A stretch of 64,000 bases of DNA from Protea cynaroides (taxonomy: Eukaryota > Streptophyta > Magnoliopsida > Proteales > Proteaceae), in NCBI GenBank assembly GCA_028583415.1, contig CM053267.1, positions 14,891,104-14,955,103 on the forward strand, in the 5' to 3' direction. Position numbers and translations under genes: made by a program. The notes under the pieces are model-generated. The model was not told where the DNA came from. It saw only the letters and a program-made list of their open reading frames with translations, and did no database searches. How positions within the stretch are numbered: position 1 is the first letter of the stretch; every line of letters starts with the position of its first letter. Below are positions 11,725 through 22,481 of this stretch, piece by piece.

Positions 11725-13048
11725 CAGTAACCACATTAGGTGATGCGGTTGCCTCCTCAGTGGTGACTACAAATATCTTTCCTTGCTATGGCAGTTGCTT
11801 CTTGGGTAGAGTACAGGTCTTTGCATAATGACCCAATTGCTGACAGTTGAAATATTTGACATTTGGGTTCTGTCCAGCAAATTGTGACGGTGGTGGTGCA
11901 GTAATGTTCCTTGTAGGCACCATAGCAGACTGAGCCCTGTATGGCCCAAATGATCTGGTATTGCCTCCACCTGAAGTCTCAGTAGCAGGCCTCTTCAGTC
12001 CCTTGTTTTGAGCAAAGAAGCTGTCTCTTAGGCTGGATTCAATTACCCTGGAAATCTGTACAGCCTCATTATATACCTTCTTCTCTAAACCCAGGACGTG
12101 CTCTCGGATACTTCCTCGTAATCCCATGGTGAACCTACGGGTCTTGGTTTCTTCTTCTTGCATGCTTGTCGGAGCGAAGAAGAACAACTCTTCATATCTC
12201 TATTGGAAAGCATCAGCAGTTGACTGGGATTGTTGCAGGTTTAAGAATTCCTTCTCCATTTGATCACGGAAGCTCTTCAAAAATTACTTATCAAAGAAGG
12301 CTCCCTTGAACATTGCCCAATCGATCTGAGTGTGCTTTACCTCTAAGTATGTTCGGGTGGAATTCCACCAGGCATTTGCCTCTTCCTTGAGCATGTGCGT
12401 TGCAAACAACACCTTCTCATCTTTCGTACGAGTCATCAAACGAAAGTTCTTCTCTAATTCAATAACCCACTGTGCAGGCCACAGTGGTTTCCCTGGTTTC
12501 CCTGTGAAAGTAGGGGGTTTCAGTTTTAAGAACCTATCCACTCCTTGGCTTAGGTCATTCTGCCCCTGTGCATTCATTCCATACCATGGTGTTGGGTATG
12601 GATAGATTCCTTGATAGATAGATGACGATGGAAATTGGTGTGGGGGTTGTAGATTCTATCCTTGGCCTATCGGCCTAGTACTACCATCCATTGGCAGTAT
12701 GGTGTCATTTCTTCTAGACTCAGGCGTACCTTCCGTAGGGATATATCCTGGTGGCCTGAACATCTTTAGCATCTCGTTCAGGAACACCTTCTGTTGAGCT
12801 TCCATCTGATAAACTAAGTTTGTTACAATTGTCTCTGAGTTAGTGTGAGGAGGGTCTGGTAAATTTGTTTGGGCTATGGGAATCTGCCCTTCTCCACCTT
12901 CAGAGTTCAGGTTTTGCTCATCAACAGTTCCTGTTTCCACATTCTCCTTGTCTGGGCACACCCTGGAGTGGTGACGCTTTGGTGAGCCTCTACGACCGTT
13001 TCCGCTTGCCATCTCAGATTTGTCTGTTTGGATCTGAGAAGAAGACAT
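11725..13048 (-). pseudogene. gag: gag of chromovirus B
   Basis: A candidate Met lies at 13048 (a second, MASGNGRRG, is 36 nt further in). The capsid region is at 12577-12284 (PPTFTGKPGKPLWPAQW, ATHMLKEEANAWWN) and continues to 11786 (MGLRGSIREHVLGLEKKV). The CCHC zinc knuckle follows, but its first Cys is now Tyr (YFNCQQLGHYAKTC). A stop sits where D has QQG. Gag would form the virus-like particle and bind RNA. The lost Cys and the stops indicate a dead copy. Confidence 0.85.
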
Positions 13049-13182
13049 AACACATGAGGTACAATCGAATAGTCATAATAGTGTTAGTCTTTAACAAATG
13101 CAAGACAAAAAATCGTAACGGAAACTAAAATTGGAAATTTTAAAGATTTTTCTCAAAATTTTCTAGGCTTCGAGTAGTTGTC

Positions 13183-13410
13183 CGGTCGCAACATACCGGT
13201 CGTGGCACTGTATATGGTAGTGCGACCGGTATGTCCAGGCAGACAAACTTCTCGGATTCTCGAGAGGTATCGGTCGATGTACCGGTTGCTACTCTGTAGA
13301 GTGTGGTGCGACTGGTATGATCGACCGATCAGCACCACCTCTTGACCGAGAGGTACCGGTCGTAGGTACCAAGGGGTACCGGTCGACCGGTATGGGCAAA
13401 ACCATAGACC
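13183..13410. promoter_or_regulatory. Array of ACCGGTCGACC-type motifs upstream of the B antisense promoter
   Basis: About ten copies of ACCGGT(C/A)G or CGACCGGTAT half-sites lie in 230 bp, including the perfect palindrome TACCGGTCGACCGGTA at 13377-13392. The same motif family occurs in both LTRs of B but is not scattered elsewhere in the element. The array ends about 20 bp before the TTTAAAA box (13429-13435) of the plus-strand gene. A transcription-factor or self-regulatory role is inferred. Confidence 0.6.
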
Positions 13411-13417
13411 GGTATGC

Positions 13418-15229
13418 CCAGAATGCTCTTTAAAATCGGGAAAAGTGAGATTTTTCTCACTTTTCCTTTCTTCTTCCTCTCTGGTGGCGATTCTTCTCTA
13501 GCTCTGTGAGTTGCTACGGTCCGACCGGTGGTCTTAGAAGCTATTTTCTTCCAATCTAGACCTAGAACATCGCCTCCAAGTAAGTTTCTTCCTTCCATTT
13601 ATCATTTTTTTTCAAGCCCAAAAACTAGGTTTTTCTTAGTTTGGAAGATTCTAACCGTAGGAACTCTTTTTCTTCGGCTTAGAAAGGTTTTAGGGACCTC
13701 TATGAGCAAAAGCCCTCAACCAATTTGAGGTTCCACCGAGTGGTTTTCAAAAAAATCAAATTTTTAGGTTTTTTACCTAGGTTTTGATAAAAAATTGAAT
13801 TTTTCTTGAAATTTCTAAATTTCTTGTTTGATTGATGTATGATTGGTTTCCATGTGGTCTTGGGTGATGACGTAAGTCCTCCTCCCTAGGTTTTGGGTGA
13901 GTTTGAGGCTTTTGCTTAAATTACTGTCGTTATGCTGCCGAAATTTCAAAAATTCTAACCAATTTCTCATTATTTTGTCTTTGTTTGTAGTTCACAATGT
14001 CTCAATGCAGAAGTGTGGGTAAACGTTCATTCGGTCTTCGCATGAACCGTCTGCATCCTTTGATTCCACAGCTTGATGACCGGTGCTTTCGTTTCGAGGC
14101 GGCGAAAGCCCGCTTTCCCTAGTTTGACGAGAAGAATATTGAGTCAGGGCGACGGGTGAACCTGGAGCAGCTGCAGCGGTTTGACGTTGAGGCAGCTTTT
14201 GGTAGACTTGGGTGGTTGCCCGTCATCACATACACTGTGACCGCTCACCTCAACCTAGTTAAACATTTCTATGCCAACTTGAAGATAGAGGGAAATGTCA
14301 ATGACTTCAGCCAAGGCAGGGAACTCCGCCTTACCAGTCTCGTTAAGGGTGTCCCTATATCTTTCAACACACACCAGCTTGCCGAACTTCTGGGGATCCC
14401 AAATGATGGTGACTTGGTCTACTGTGCCCCTATGATGAAGGGCTTTCTCACTGAGGATCTATGCCAGGAGATTTCAGAGCAGATACTTAACCCTGGAGCG
14501 CTTATGAAGGCTGCTAGCTTGAGACCTGTGCCTCGTGTATACTGTCGCATCATCCAGCATAATATTGTGCCTAAGAGCGGCCACTACAGTGAGTTGTCTC
14601 AGCTCACTCAGTATTTGACCTATTGTGTCTGCACTGGGGAGTGGGTCTGCCTCCCCTACATCATTATCAGGACCATGTGTCAGGCTACTTTGTCCGATCA
14701 GGCTAGTAACCTTCCATATGGCCGACTCATCACCACTCTTCTGCAGCGATTACGAGTGGACATGAGGGGTGAGATTACAGTTGAGGACACTATGACCTCG
14801 GACATTGACTGGGATGCCATTCTCCAGATGAGGATGGACAACCTGTCGATCAGTGATGAGGAGTTAGAGGCTCGTCCTCGCCTACTCAGGAGGGTAGCAG
14901 CCGCGGCAGCAGTAGCAGCAACAGCCAATGCGGCTCATGCAGAAGAGGCAGGGGATGATGATGAGGGTGACGATGATCAGATGGAGGATGTTCCAACACC
15001 AGCACCACAACCCATGCATACAGCGGGACCATCTCAGCCTCCTCCCAAAATAGTGATGGGTATGTTCATGGAGATCCGAGATGCCCAGCGGGAGATGAGC
15101 CGTGACCTAGGGCGCCTTACTCGCAGCCTCAGAGTCACACAGGAGCAAGTGCACTGGTTTAGGGTAGCCTACAAGCATGATTATGACATCGCTGACCCTA
15201 TTCCTCCTATGCCCCTAACCCCATTATAG
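13418..15229 (+). CDS. Antisense gene of chromovirus B, 'putative plant transposon protein'-like (one in-frame stop)
   Basis: This lies on the strand opposite to gag-pol. A TTTAAAA box (13429-13435) is followed by a pyrimidine-rich leader, donor GTAAGT after 13579, a 411-bp intron, and acceptor TTTGTAG ending at 13990. ATG is at 13997 and stop at 15229: 410 codons with a single TAG near residue 42, aligned with a likely Gln. The N-terminal half (residues about 55-200) has RFDVEAAFGRLGWLPV, LVKHFYANL, LTSLVKGV, LLGIPNDG and YGRLITTLL. This resembles the plant 'transposase_32 / putative plant transposon protein' family by recall. An Ala-rich and acidic linker (about 305-345), a Pro-rich stretch and a helical C-terminus follow. 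Homologues occupy the same place in C and D. Function unknown. Confidence 0.75.
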
Positions 15230-15582
15230 ACCTCTTATTTTCGCACTCTCACAGCATGGTTTTTATTATACAGGGTAACTATCCGGCTTGTGAACTGTAC
15301 CCTGTAGCACCATCAACTCTTAACATTCTTTAAATATTTTATGTTTATAAATTTTTTTCTTTTTACTTGTTATGGTAATTCATGATCATTCTGCTTGTCA
15401 CTATGATTTCCTCACTAGAGCATGTGCAATCATTCCACATTTATTATAGTATATTATGCTCTTTCATATTTAGTCTCAGGTATCAAACAAGTGCTTAGGG
15501 TGTGTTTTTATTAAGACTTTTAAATTCTTCCTATCTTAGTTTATCGACTCAGTCAAGTGCATGTATGGTCTGTTGGACAAAC

Positions 15583-15593
15583 CTCTGATACCA
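15583..15593 (-). other. Primer-binding site of B (tRNA-Met type)
   Basis: The minus strand reads TGGTATCAGAGG three bases inside the 5' LTR, matching the usual initiator tRNA-Met complement TGGTATCAGAGC except for the last base. Confidence 0.88.
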
Positions 15594-15596
15594 AGT

Positions 15597-17737
15597 TGTC
15601 ACACCCCAATTCTGATTAAACTAGAAGTGTGAGTGAACCGTCACTGAACCAACGGTTCACACTAGGATCTCAATAAGACCGTGTCCACTTATACAAACCA
15701 GTGCACATAACCATAATCAGAATATAATAAAAATACAGCGAAAGTCTTTAAATAAAATGAACTGAGTGATCTATTGATAATTTAATAAAATATCAAGTTA
15801 TTCTCCACACCAAAATATAAATAATATCCTTACATCACTTTGTAAATCCAACTAAAAACAGATAAAATAATCTAAATAAATACCCTAGAGATACACACAG
15901 AAAGGACACTCGCATGAAGCGTCATGCTCATCCTCTCCTGCTTGCATGTCGAAAGCAGCCACGCCTCCATATACTGGAGCATTCATGTAATCATCCACCG
16001 TGTAACCTACATCAACATCTAAAATCATGTATATATACAAGGGTGAGCTCATAACTTAGCTCAGTAAGACAATCAGACAATGCAACAAACATATGCTTGA
16101 GTAACATTCACATTATGGTCTGATTTAAGTTTGTAATGTGCTATAGAAAGGATTGGCAGCCACCGCACCTCTATATACGAGTGTGTGAAGCCGCCCAATG
16201 GATCAAACACCACTGTCGTCCCACATGCACCCAACCATGGAATAGAGATAGAGCTAAGGCGTCCGGATCAAACACCGCCAACACCTCCCCTGATACTCTA
16301 CCCATACCAATACGTAAGCCCCTATTGGCGAGGGCTTGCAAACTGGGCTCGCAACTAACCAATCCTATATGTCATCACAGTAGGCCCTGTCTCAGCGCAG
16401 CTCCCTGCGGCATAGAGATAGAACTAGAGTCTAGTGGCCAGATCGGAGACCACAGTGCCACTTCCTCCCCCTGATACCTTACCCGCACCAAGCATGCTAA
16501 GACAGATTTATACGAAAGGTTCTAGTATGAGGAATGATCCCAGACCTCCAGTCCTTCCCATTCCACACACCAATGAAAATAATCACATGCCTAACAGTCA
16601 CATTCTAGCATAGCGAGTATGCATGAATAATAATAATAACTGAAAGTAATGGATGACATACGAATATGCACAAACATTAGTCCATAGAATCTTAATTATT
16701 AACAACGTTTTACTGTTATTAAATTATTAGGGTTTAGATCCGATTCCCTTACCTGATGCTTGTTTGATAGCTCGTTACACGTCACAAGGTCCTACACAAT
16801 GTTAGGTTTAATTAGAATAATTTTTCCTTAGGTTTACGTTGGTCAGAAAACCAACTTGGTCAAAAACACTCTTTATAGAGCAGACCGATCACAGGTACCG
16901 GTTGCGGCATCGTGGGGAAACCTGTGACCGGTATGGTTGACAGTCCCCATAGACCAGTCCCCGGGAGGTACCGGTCGCAGTACGAGTCGCATATGGTGCC
17001 ACCGGTATGTCTCCGGAAGACCATACGCTTGGTTTTCGCTTTCTGTCGGTCACCCTCTGTTGATCCCAGGGTTTCTCCTATACATTCTAGGTTTGAATAT
17101 TGAGTTAGAGTTGTTTCCAACTCCATTAAAGTCCTAGTTTCGATGGTCTCAACCTAGAACTTGAATATAGGATTTACCGACTAGATTAGGGTTTGACGAC
17201 AAACATGGTTTAGAGTAATACCTGCTTTGCATGGTCTTGATCCAATCATAACTAACCATTGTAGAATACTTAATGTAGAGGGAGGTTTAAGCACTTACCG
17301 TTGACTCGTGGTAATGTGTTCTTCGTCAAACGGCAATGGCGGCTCTTCCCTCTCCTTCCTAGCTTCTTCTCCTTCTTCAGCCTCTTTCTTCTCTCTAGGG
17401 TTTGTGAGAATCAATGGAAGAGGTTTTAGGAGGTTTAAGGGTCCTTATATAGGCTAGAGTTAGGTTTAGGAAGCCTCCTAACATTAGGAAAGTCCTTCAG
17501 TTTGAAATTTGGAAAGTGAGACCCGCAGAGATCCGTTTTTGGATCCATGCTACGCAAGCTATACCGGTTGACCATCGACCGGTACCATCGATCGGTATCT
17601 AATTTTTTATACTTGAATTGGTCCGATTTCATACCTGGTTGTCATCCGCTCGTCCCGTCTGGCCCGGTGATGATTGGAAGACTTGTTACGACATGAATGA
17701 AAGATTAGATCGGGTTCATGGAGTGCGGGTCTTACAT
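15597..17737 (-). repeat. 5' LTR of B
   Basis: 2141 bp, TGTAAGACCCGCACTCC...ATTGGGGTGTGACA on the minus strand. TATA box CTATATAAGG at 17443-17452. Motif clusters with ACCGGT/GGTCGACC cores lie at 17560-17600 (upstream of TATA) and 16888-17015 (downstream). Donor-like GTAAGTGCTT near 17298, a 39-nt candidate exon ending at CAG|GTAAGGG near 16753, and the conserved short frame at 15885-16019 follow in order. Confidence 0.92.
15885..16019 (-). CDS. Conserved LTR-encoded short reading frame (B 5' LTR copy)
   Basis: 45 codons including the stop, open throughout: DVDVGYTVDDYMNAP, then HDASCECPFCVYL. The same length as the S1, C and E copies. Compared codon by codon with S1, I count 12 synonymous and 16 non-synonymous differences and no indel. 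Preceded by TTTTAG and GATGTAG acceptor-like sites. Role unknown; no assured start codon. Confidence 0.45.
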   Translation of the reverse strand, partial: DVDVGYTVDDYMNAPVYGGVAAFDMQAGEDEHDASCECPFCVYL

Positions 17738-18235
17738 CACTCCACGTATGTGTTCTATTTTTAAATGACGTTGTAGATCCTGCAGTAGCTAAATATATGA
17801 ATGCGCCAACCATTACTAGCCTTGCTCAACTACACGTGCAGACGTATGAAGAAGAGGATCATGGTGACGCATGCGAATGCAATGTCTATGTATTTAACAA
17901 GATGAAATGACTCTACGCATTTCATAGATTCTGTTAGTTTATTTTATCTCTTTTACTATGGTTATCATTTATATGACATATGAATTTATGCAATGGTTTT
18001 TAATGAGTTGAATAGATAAGAAATACTTATTATGATTATTAAGGGACTCTCAATTCATCTAATAATTTGATTCTTCCTCTATATTATGATATCCTTGATT
18101 TCGATCGGTTCATTTCGTTAGATTGGTTACGCTTTGTGGGATATGCATGGCTTAATGTGGTTTTGGGTTGGACCACATTTGGTTGAATATCTGTCTGATC
18201 ACACTTAAAACCCTTATAGAAAGTGGGGTGTAACA
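17738..18235 (+). mobile_element. LTR A, right part
   Basis: Continues LTR A after element B and ends in GTGGGGTGTAACA at 18235, the usual 3' end of this LTR group with one change. It contains the conserved short reading frame. Confidence 0.75.
17764..17910 (+). CDS. Conserved LTR-encoded short reading frame (A copy)
   Basis: 49 codons including the stop, the most diverged copy, yet open and keeping KYMNAP and HGDACECNVYVF. The acceptor-like TTGTAG precedes GATCCT. Surrounding LTR sequence is barely alignable to the other families, so survival of this frame is notable. Confidence 0.4.
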   Translation, partial: NDVVDPAVAKYMNAPTITSLAQLHVQTYEEEDHGDACECNVYVFNKMK

Positions 18236-19359
18236 GGCGTACTTCTTACACTAATTCAACATCTCGGCGAGAGTACAGGGTGGCTTCTTGGCTATTGAGA
18301 ACATCAGATTCTGGTTTCAAATAGCCATTGTAAGTGCTATTGTTGTGACCTCGGCTAGGGGCCCTTGATTTCCAAAGCCGCCACATTGAATTGAGTGATA
18401 AAGGATTGGATCATCTCATCATTCTCTTGATTAATTGCCATTAGATGGGCGATCATCTTTTTCGTGGCTTGGCTTCCCCAAAAATGTGTAAAGAAGCGAC
18501 TGCTGAGGTCTCAGAATGAGTCTATGGAACATGGTGACAGGTTATTAGACCACATTTTACCTACATCCTAAGGGTAGATGGAAAGGATCGACAGCAGATT
18601 GCATCATGGTATTCGTGGATATGCTTGTTTTGAAGTTGTCGAGGTGCTTCTTGGGGTCGGTCTTGCAATCGTATAGCCCGACGTTAGGCATTGAGGAGTT
18701 CTTTGGGAGAGAAAAACATCATGATAACTTTCGAGAGAGCCTTCTCGGTGTTATATTCTTACAAAACTTGTACATTTGGGCCCCGCTCAATCTACTGTAG
18801 ATGCTGTTGCGGATCCTGAAGTTGCTGCACGGTGTCTACAAGTGGTTGTAATGCAAGGAGAACCACCACTAGGATGCGGTCCTGTCGAGCCGCATCTACT
18901 CTATCCTATGCCTGATTAACAAGCATCTCACCGGCCTGTCGTTGGAGTCGATCTGAACTGAGAATCGGTAGGAGCCTCCGAAAGGGTTGTGCCTGCTTGA
19001 GGCTACCGCACTCTAGGCCCGCCTTAGCAGGTCTATGTTATCCAAAACGTGTGGTGCATGCTAGCTCGAAACATGCTGACTGTAAGAATGTTGAATTTGA
19101 TTTGACTAACAGTGTGAGCCAACCAGCTTTGGCGATTGGCTACTGCCCGAATAGGGATTTTGCTTACAGGATGGCTGGAGATGTGCCCAAGCGTCTTTGT
19201 TTGCCAGCACTTCCCTAATGTTTGTTGAAGGAGCGGCGAGAGGTGTTGCCACTGATAGCACTTATTGTTGTTGCAAGACTTGGGTTAATATAGTGAACAG
19301 TTGAGCCATTGCATTGAATTGCTCTCTAGTGATAAATTCTTGGGGGTTAGGATTAGCTA

Positions 19360-21293
19360 TGTAAGACCTGCACTCCACAAACCAATTTAACATAGATTTT
19401 CGTGTCATGATAGGTCTTCTAATCATAACCGAGCCAGAAGAGACGGTCGGATGACGAACCACGAGTTCAGATATGAAAACTGATGAAAAAGGACATATTT
19501 CTAGGTTGTCCGATCTGACTGGTTATGACTATCCAGTCTCATGAATAGTGCGAGCGGTCAATTCGAACGGTCAACCTATTTGGTGTAGACACAGACTGCT
19601 AGTGGGTCCCACCTTTTAAATCTTAATATAGAGACCTTCTATACGTGAGAGAGTCACCTAAAAGGCTACCCTTCCCTATAAATAGATCTTTTCTCCTATT
19701 TAGATCTTTTTTTGACTCATACAAACCCTAGAGTCTGAAAAAGAGATATGAAGAGGAGTAGTGGGAACAAGGAAGGTATGCAAGGGAAGAGTTTCCATTG
19801 GGAGAAGAGCACCGTCGTTCAGAGGCCAATGGTAAGTGCTTCATTTTTGTAGAATGGTTAGGAAGGTATTAGATTAGGATCAATACCATGAAGGGTCAGG
19901 TATTGATTCAAAACCTTGGAAGATATTCGGTAGGACATTTGTTCCCAGACACAATCGACTAGACATGCTAATAGAGGGTTACAGAGACCGTCTGGTCTGA
20001 CACTTAATACCATACATGTACTATCGAACAATGTTCATGGGACTATTTTGTCAGCCCAGACTTGGGTTTGATCGACTTGAAACCTACAAAGTTAATTCTA
20101 ACTAAACCCTATTGTTATCTAGGACTTGTGGGAAGGGCGGTTAGGCTCTGGGGCTCAGAGGGAATCTACTATCACGCATCAGGTAAGAGACAAGACCCAA
20201 ACTAAATAAGTAATATAGTAAACCACTCTGCTTGTTATTGTTGTATAATGGTTGTGCATCTAACATGTCATCCTTTATTATTGTTATTACTTGTTTATGC
20301 ATAATATTATTGCTAGGACGTTAAAAGGCATGTGTTTGTGTTTTTGTTGGTGTGTAGAGTGGGAAGGGGTTGGAGCCTTGGATCATTCTCCACACCGATA
20401 ACTTTCGTATCGCCATCTATCTTAGCATACTTGGTACAAGGAGGGTATCAAGAGGAGGACCAGTGGCAGTGTGGTTGTAGCCTAATCATCACACTCTAGC
20501 TCTATCTCTATTTCATAAGGAGCTATGCTGGGTTAGGGCCTTTGATATATTGTGATGACATGTAGGATTGGTTAGTAACGGAACCCAACTTACAAGTCCT
20601 TACCAATAAGGGTGTACGTGTTGGTACGGGGTAGAGTATCAGGGGGTGCTAGTGGTAGTGTGGTTGTAGCATGACCATTGGACTCTAGCTCTATCTCTAT
20701 TCCCAAGTGAGTGTTGTAGGGTGACAACAGTAATGTAGTCGGAGCTTGACTATTGGGTGCACTCACACTCTTGTGCATGGAAGAGTGGTTGCAGCTTATC
20801 ATTGCCAGACCCATGTTAAATGCTATCTCATGTATATTTTGTCTCTTACTAAACTAAGTTGTGAGCTCACCCCGCATATACGTTTTCATTTTTAGATGTT
20901 GATGTAGGTTATACTGTAGAGGACTACATTGGTGCTCTGGCTTATGGAGGTGTTGCTGCGTTGGATGTGTAGGCAATGGGGAATCAGCATGATTCATCAT
21001 GCGAGTGTCACTACTACGTATACCTTTAGATTTATTTTATGTTTTGGTTATAAGGCTTGTAATGGATCTGTTAGTTACATTTTAGTAGCATTGAGAATAA
21101 TTGGATTAAAGTATTATTTATCATTTAGAACTCAGTTTATATAATAAAGTCTTCCACTGTATTTATATATTCTGATTTATAGTTTTTGTGTGTGGTTTGT
21201 GTGTTGACACGGTCTTATCAAGATCCTAGTGTAAATTGTTAGTTTGATAGCAGTTCATTCATGATTCTGGTTCGGCTAAAATTGGGTGTGACA
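19360..21293 (+). mobile_element. Solo LTR S1
   Basis: 1934 bp, TGTAAGACCTGCACTCC...ATTGGGTGTGACA, with a perfect duplication AGCTA on both sides (19355-19359 and 21294-21298). TATA CTATAAATAG near 19676. Candidate exon signals: donor CCAATG|GTAAGTGC near 19830, a 60-nt exon (GTTATCTAG| ... CATCAG|GTAAGAG) ending near 20181, then the conserved short frame. Confidence 0.92.
20895..21029 (+). CDS. Conserved LTR-encoded short reading frame (S1 copy, one nonsense codon)
   Basis: 45 codons including the stop: DVDVGYTVEDYIGA ... HDSSCECHYYVYL. One internal TAG stands where B has CAA (Gln). The 60-nt candidate exon before it is open in the joining frame (LVGRAVRLWGSEG..ASG), parallel to the C copy. 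Confidence 0.4.
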
Positions 21294-21508
21294 AGCTACT
21301 TCCTGCCGTCCATTTTGGTTTAGTTTGCCTGACAAGTTGTCCTTGTGATTAGGGACATTTTCATCATCAAGGTGAATATCATTGTTTCTACAAAGTTGGT
21401 TGCTACGCTCTCTTTTTAGTGGTGCCATTGAGATTTTTGGCTGGTTGCTATGAACTGTGCTAGATTTTTGTCAAAAAATCACTTCTGGCCCCGCAGTGGG
21501 TGCAAAAT

Positions 21509-22120
21509 GTTGTCGTTGGTTCTCTCTCGGAGCTTCTAGTTGTAACACTATCAAGACAGAAGCAAATTAGGCAGTAGATGGCAGGTTCAGAAACCCTGTG
21601 CCACTTTGGTGCCTAAGTCAGAATGGGAAAGCAAGTAGTCAGAAGCTCGGTAAGAGAGTATGAGCTCGAGTAAAGAGGCGTTTAACTGATTTGATAGAGA
21701 GAGAGAGTAAATAATGAAAGTTAGATCTAGTTACCTTCATTCTAAGCTTTATTTATAGAGGCATGGAAGTGGAGCAGATATCGAGCTTAATTGAAGCAGT
21801 CCTGATATCCTTGGGTGCAATTTAGGCATCATGTGACATACCACCAGCTATGATGGTGGTAGGTTAGGATTTTCACGATCCAATTCCTGAAAATTAGGGG
21901 TCGGACTCCTTAAAATTAGGGGTCGGACGTGGGTTGGAATCTTCTTGGCTGTTTAATGACCATTGTCGTGGACTTCCATAACTGTCCATGATATCCAAGG
22001 GTGGAAATACTATCCCTGGCTGACACGTAGCAGTATAAAGGAATCTTCCCTCCTTTGTGCCGTCCTGCATTTATCTTTGAGACCGTGAGGATAATCCTTC
22101 CTTCTTTTGTTCTCATGAAG
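21509..22120 (-). repeat. LTR of the Tat-type element (partial)
   Basis: On the plus strand it begins TGTTGTCGTTGG next to the degenerate primer site. A TATA-like CTCTATAAATAAAG (minus) lies near 21752-21765. A short direct repeat AAAATTAGGGGTCGGAC occurs twice at about 21890-21930. It is cut on the right by the Copia LTR. Confidence 0.5.
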
Positions 22121-22469
22121 TGGCACACTCCAATGAGCTAAAGAATACGGACATGTGTCCTATGAGTCTCTCTCTAATTGGTTTCATTATTATTTCCTTA
22201 TCAAATGGGTATATTTGTTTATATATAAACAGGGAACAAAGACCAACCATGAGAGAATGGTAATTTAGTTCTTCCCATGATAAGGCCAAATTACCAATGA
22301 ATTCCCTCGATACTTTACACAATAATGTTGGTTAATTGGAACCATGTAATCCATTAGGGAGATAACTCCCAATAGAGTTCCATCAACTAAGCATGCCAAT
22401 CAACACCCATCCACTAAACCGAGTCCACACAATAATTGATACGTGCCCATACGTGTTGAAAACATTACA
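22121..22469 (-). repeat. 3' LTR of the Copia element (ends approximate)
   Basis: Minus-strand TGTAATGTTTTCAACACG... running to ...GTGTGCCA, with a TATA-like TTTATATATAAAC near 22220. It is directly preceded in the element's direction by the purine-rich AAGTAGGAGA tract. The outer end is a judgement, since the other LTR is outside the window. Confidence 0.5.
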
Positions 22470-22481
22470 TTCTCCTACTTG

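Larger units (their letters stand above)
6958..17737 (-). mobile_element. Complete Ty3/gypsy chromovirus B
   Basis: Full-length element on the minus strand with a perfect 5-bp target duplication TCACT (6953-6957 and 17738-17742). Order in its own direction: 5' LTR 17737-15597, tRNA-Met-type primer-binding site, an opposite-strand gene (13418-15229), gag, protease, RT, RNase H, integrase, chromodomain-like tail, purine tract, 3' LTR 8105-6958. Conserved residues and the about 2.1-kb LTR suggest the Tekay/Del-like group; the lineage was not tested. Frameshifts and stops make the coding regions non-functional as they stand. Confidence 0.93.
18236..21428 (-). pseudogene. gag: Tat-type gypsy gag fragment, split by solo LTR S1
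   Basis: On the minus strand, Met at 21428 (MAPLKRERSNQL) leads into S1, and the frame region resumes at 19359. Near 18560-18360 it reads FFTHFWGSQATKKMIAHLMAI then FITQFNVAALEIKG, which fits the retrotransposon Gag family of Tat-like elements. A degenerate TTTGCACCCACTGCGGGGCC block precedes the ATG at about 21500-21481, like the primer-site region usual in that lineage. Stops and frameshifts are frequent. No pol is present in the window; the remainder was probably lost at the A boundary. Confidence 0.7.
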
